64,000 bases of DNA from JACRCT01 sp049841135 (lineage in GTDB: Bacteria > Myxococcota > Myxococcia > Myxococcales > UBA5297). Position 1 is the first letter of the stretch. Every line of letters starts with the position of its first letter. This document shows, piece after piece, positions 63,199 to 64,000 of this stretch. The notes beneath the pieces were generated by a model, which saw nothing but the letters and a program-made list of their open reading frames with translations, was not told where the DNA came from and searched no databases. The stretch spans positions 620,001 to 684,000 of the forward strand of contig JASGHK010000001.1 of NCBI GenBank assembly GCA_049841135.1, in the 5' to 3' direction. Both the position numbers and the translations under genes were made by a program.

Positions 63199-64000
63199 AT
63201 GGCAAAGGCTCCCGTCCTCGGCAACGACCCCTTCCTGCGCGGCGCCGCGCAGCACACGCCCGCCCAGACCGAGCCGGGCGAGAGCGCGCCCGAGGCCCCG
63301 CCCGAGAAGCCGGCCAAGGCCAGGCCCGCCAAGCAGGCGAAGGCGTCCAAGAAGGAGGCGGAGAAGAGAGCCGCGGCCGAGCCCGAGCCCAAGCCGACGC
63401 CCAAGGCGAAGAAGCCGCCCGCCGAAGCCAAGCCGAAGGCGGCGCCCAAGCAGACCAAGGCCGCCAAGAAGAAGGCGGCCCCCTCGCCCCCGCCGGTCCT
63501 CGAGGCGGAGATCGTGGAAGAGGAAGAGCCAAGCCTCGACGGGGGGAGCATCGACACGGTCGAAGCTCGATCAGGAGCAGGACGAGTTCATCGCCCGGAT
63601 GGCAGAGGAGCGGCGCGCGCTCGAAGAGCACCAGCGCCAGGGCGACGAGGAGGCCGCACGGACCGACGGCCACGGCGACGAGGAGCCCGTGCCCCCGCCC
63701 ACCTGGCTGGACCGCGCGCGGACCACCGCGTCGGGCGTCGCCGAGCAGGCCGTGCAGTTCGTGCTGGCCAACGCGCTCGCGCAGCGGACGCTCGAATCGG
63801 TGATGGCCAGCCCAGTCACCCACAAGGTCGCGGGCGCCGCCGCCAAGGCCGTCTCCAGCGCCCGCCCGGCGCTGGACATCGCGCTGAGGTTGCTTCCACC
63901 GGCGGCGAACGCCACCCGCACCGCCCTCGCCAGCGTAGCCAGCGGCGACGCCGCGCGGACGCTCGTCGAGACCGCCACCGAGGCCGGCGCGGCCCTGCGC
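63199..64000 (+). CDS. Lys/Ala/Pro-rich protein, truncated by window edge (one frameshift)
   Basis: The first 266 residues of a longer protein. It begins MAKAPVLGNDPFLRGAAQH, then a Lys/Ala/Pro-rich linker of about 100 residues and an acidic part (EIVEEEEPSLDGG). The frame breaks at 63562-63568 (GAAGCTC for GAGCTC); correction gives DTVELDQEQDEFIARMAEER, then an Ala-rich helical part. In related genomes a lipid acyltransferase can follow such a linker, but nothing in this window shows it. Function unknown. Confidence 0.55.
   Translation, partial: MAKAPVLGNDPFLRGAAQHTPAQTEPGESAPEAPPEKPAKARPAKQAKASKKEAEKRAAAEPEPKPTPKAKKPPAEAKPKAAPKQTKAAKKKAAPSPPPVLEAEIVEEEEPSLDGGSIDTVEARSGAGRVHRPDGRGAARARRAPAPGRRGGRTDRRPRRRGARAPAHLAGPRADHRVGRRRAGRAVRAGQRARAADARIGDGQPSHPQGRGRRRQGRLQRPPGAGHRAEVASTGGERHPHRPRQRSQRRRRADARRDRHRGRRGPA

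Overview
The window is strongly GC-rich DNA with dense, mostly operonic genes. It most likely comes from a myxobacterium-like member of the Myxococcota (former Deltaproteobacteria) or a near relative. Clues are a von Willebrand A protein ending in a MYXO-CTERM-type tail, many Cys-rich or low-complexity secreted proteins, a sigma-54 activator, LPS-export genes, and a large polysaccharide locus. No rRNA, tRNA or CRISPR array was seen.

Layout. 1-12,600: end of a glycosyltransferase, an EcsC-like protein, two secreted proteins, an organophosphate:phosphate-antiporter-type transporter, a GAF/sigma-54 activator, a thioredoxin-fold protein, a methyltransferase-glycosyltransferase fusion, an AMP-ligase/carrier/acyltransferase fusion, and a small gene overlapping a retropepsin-like protease. 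12,600-36,900: surface polysaccharide locus, with UDP-galactopyranose mutase, several GT-C, GT2 and GT4 enzymes, CDP-deoxysugar genes (rfbH, rfbF, rfbG), a thiamine-diphosphate enzyme that may build a branched sugar, an E2-like protein, UDP-GlcNAc 2-epimerase and an O-antigen ligase/polymerase-like protein. 37,400-42,700: leuS-lptE-lptF-lptG, that is leucyl-tRNA synthetase plus LPS export. 42,900-54,350: mixed housekeeping and secreted genes (Uma2, DyP peroxidase, SDR, metalloprotease, barrel protein, aminotransferase, PAS, nitroreductase, VWA protein, dCMP deaminase). 54,590-61,880: a tightly packed minus-strand run of glycosyltransferase, radical SAM, MDR dehydrogenase, EthD-like, flavoprotein and 3-beta-HSD-like genes that looks like a lipid or secondary-metabolite pathway. 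The window ends with an epimerase and a truncated Lys/Ala/Pro-rich protein.

Two features run through the whole window. First, nine genes are interrupted by twelve in total single-base (+1) frameshifts. Eleven of the twelve are explained by one extra base inside a GAGCTC or GATC palindrome, and removing it restores a full-length family-typical protein each time. These look like systematic sequencing or assembly errors, perhaps at modified bases, and not like pseudogenes. The affected genes are annotated here across the breaks. Second, the intergenic regions carry several kinds of inverted and direct repeats: REP-like hairpins, a decayed transposase flanked by 54-bp inverted repeats, and repeat pairs that touch or duplicate gene ends.
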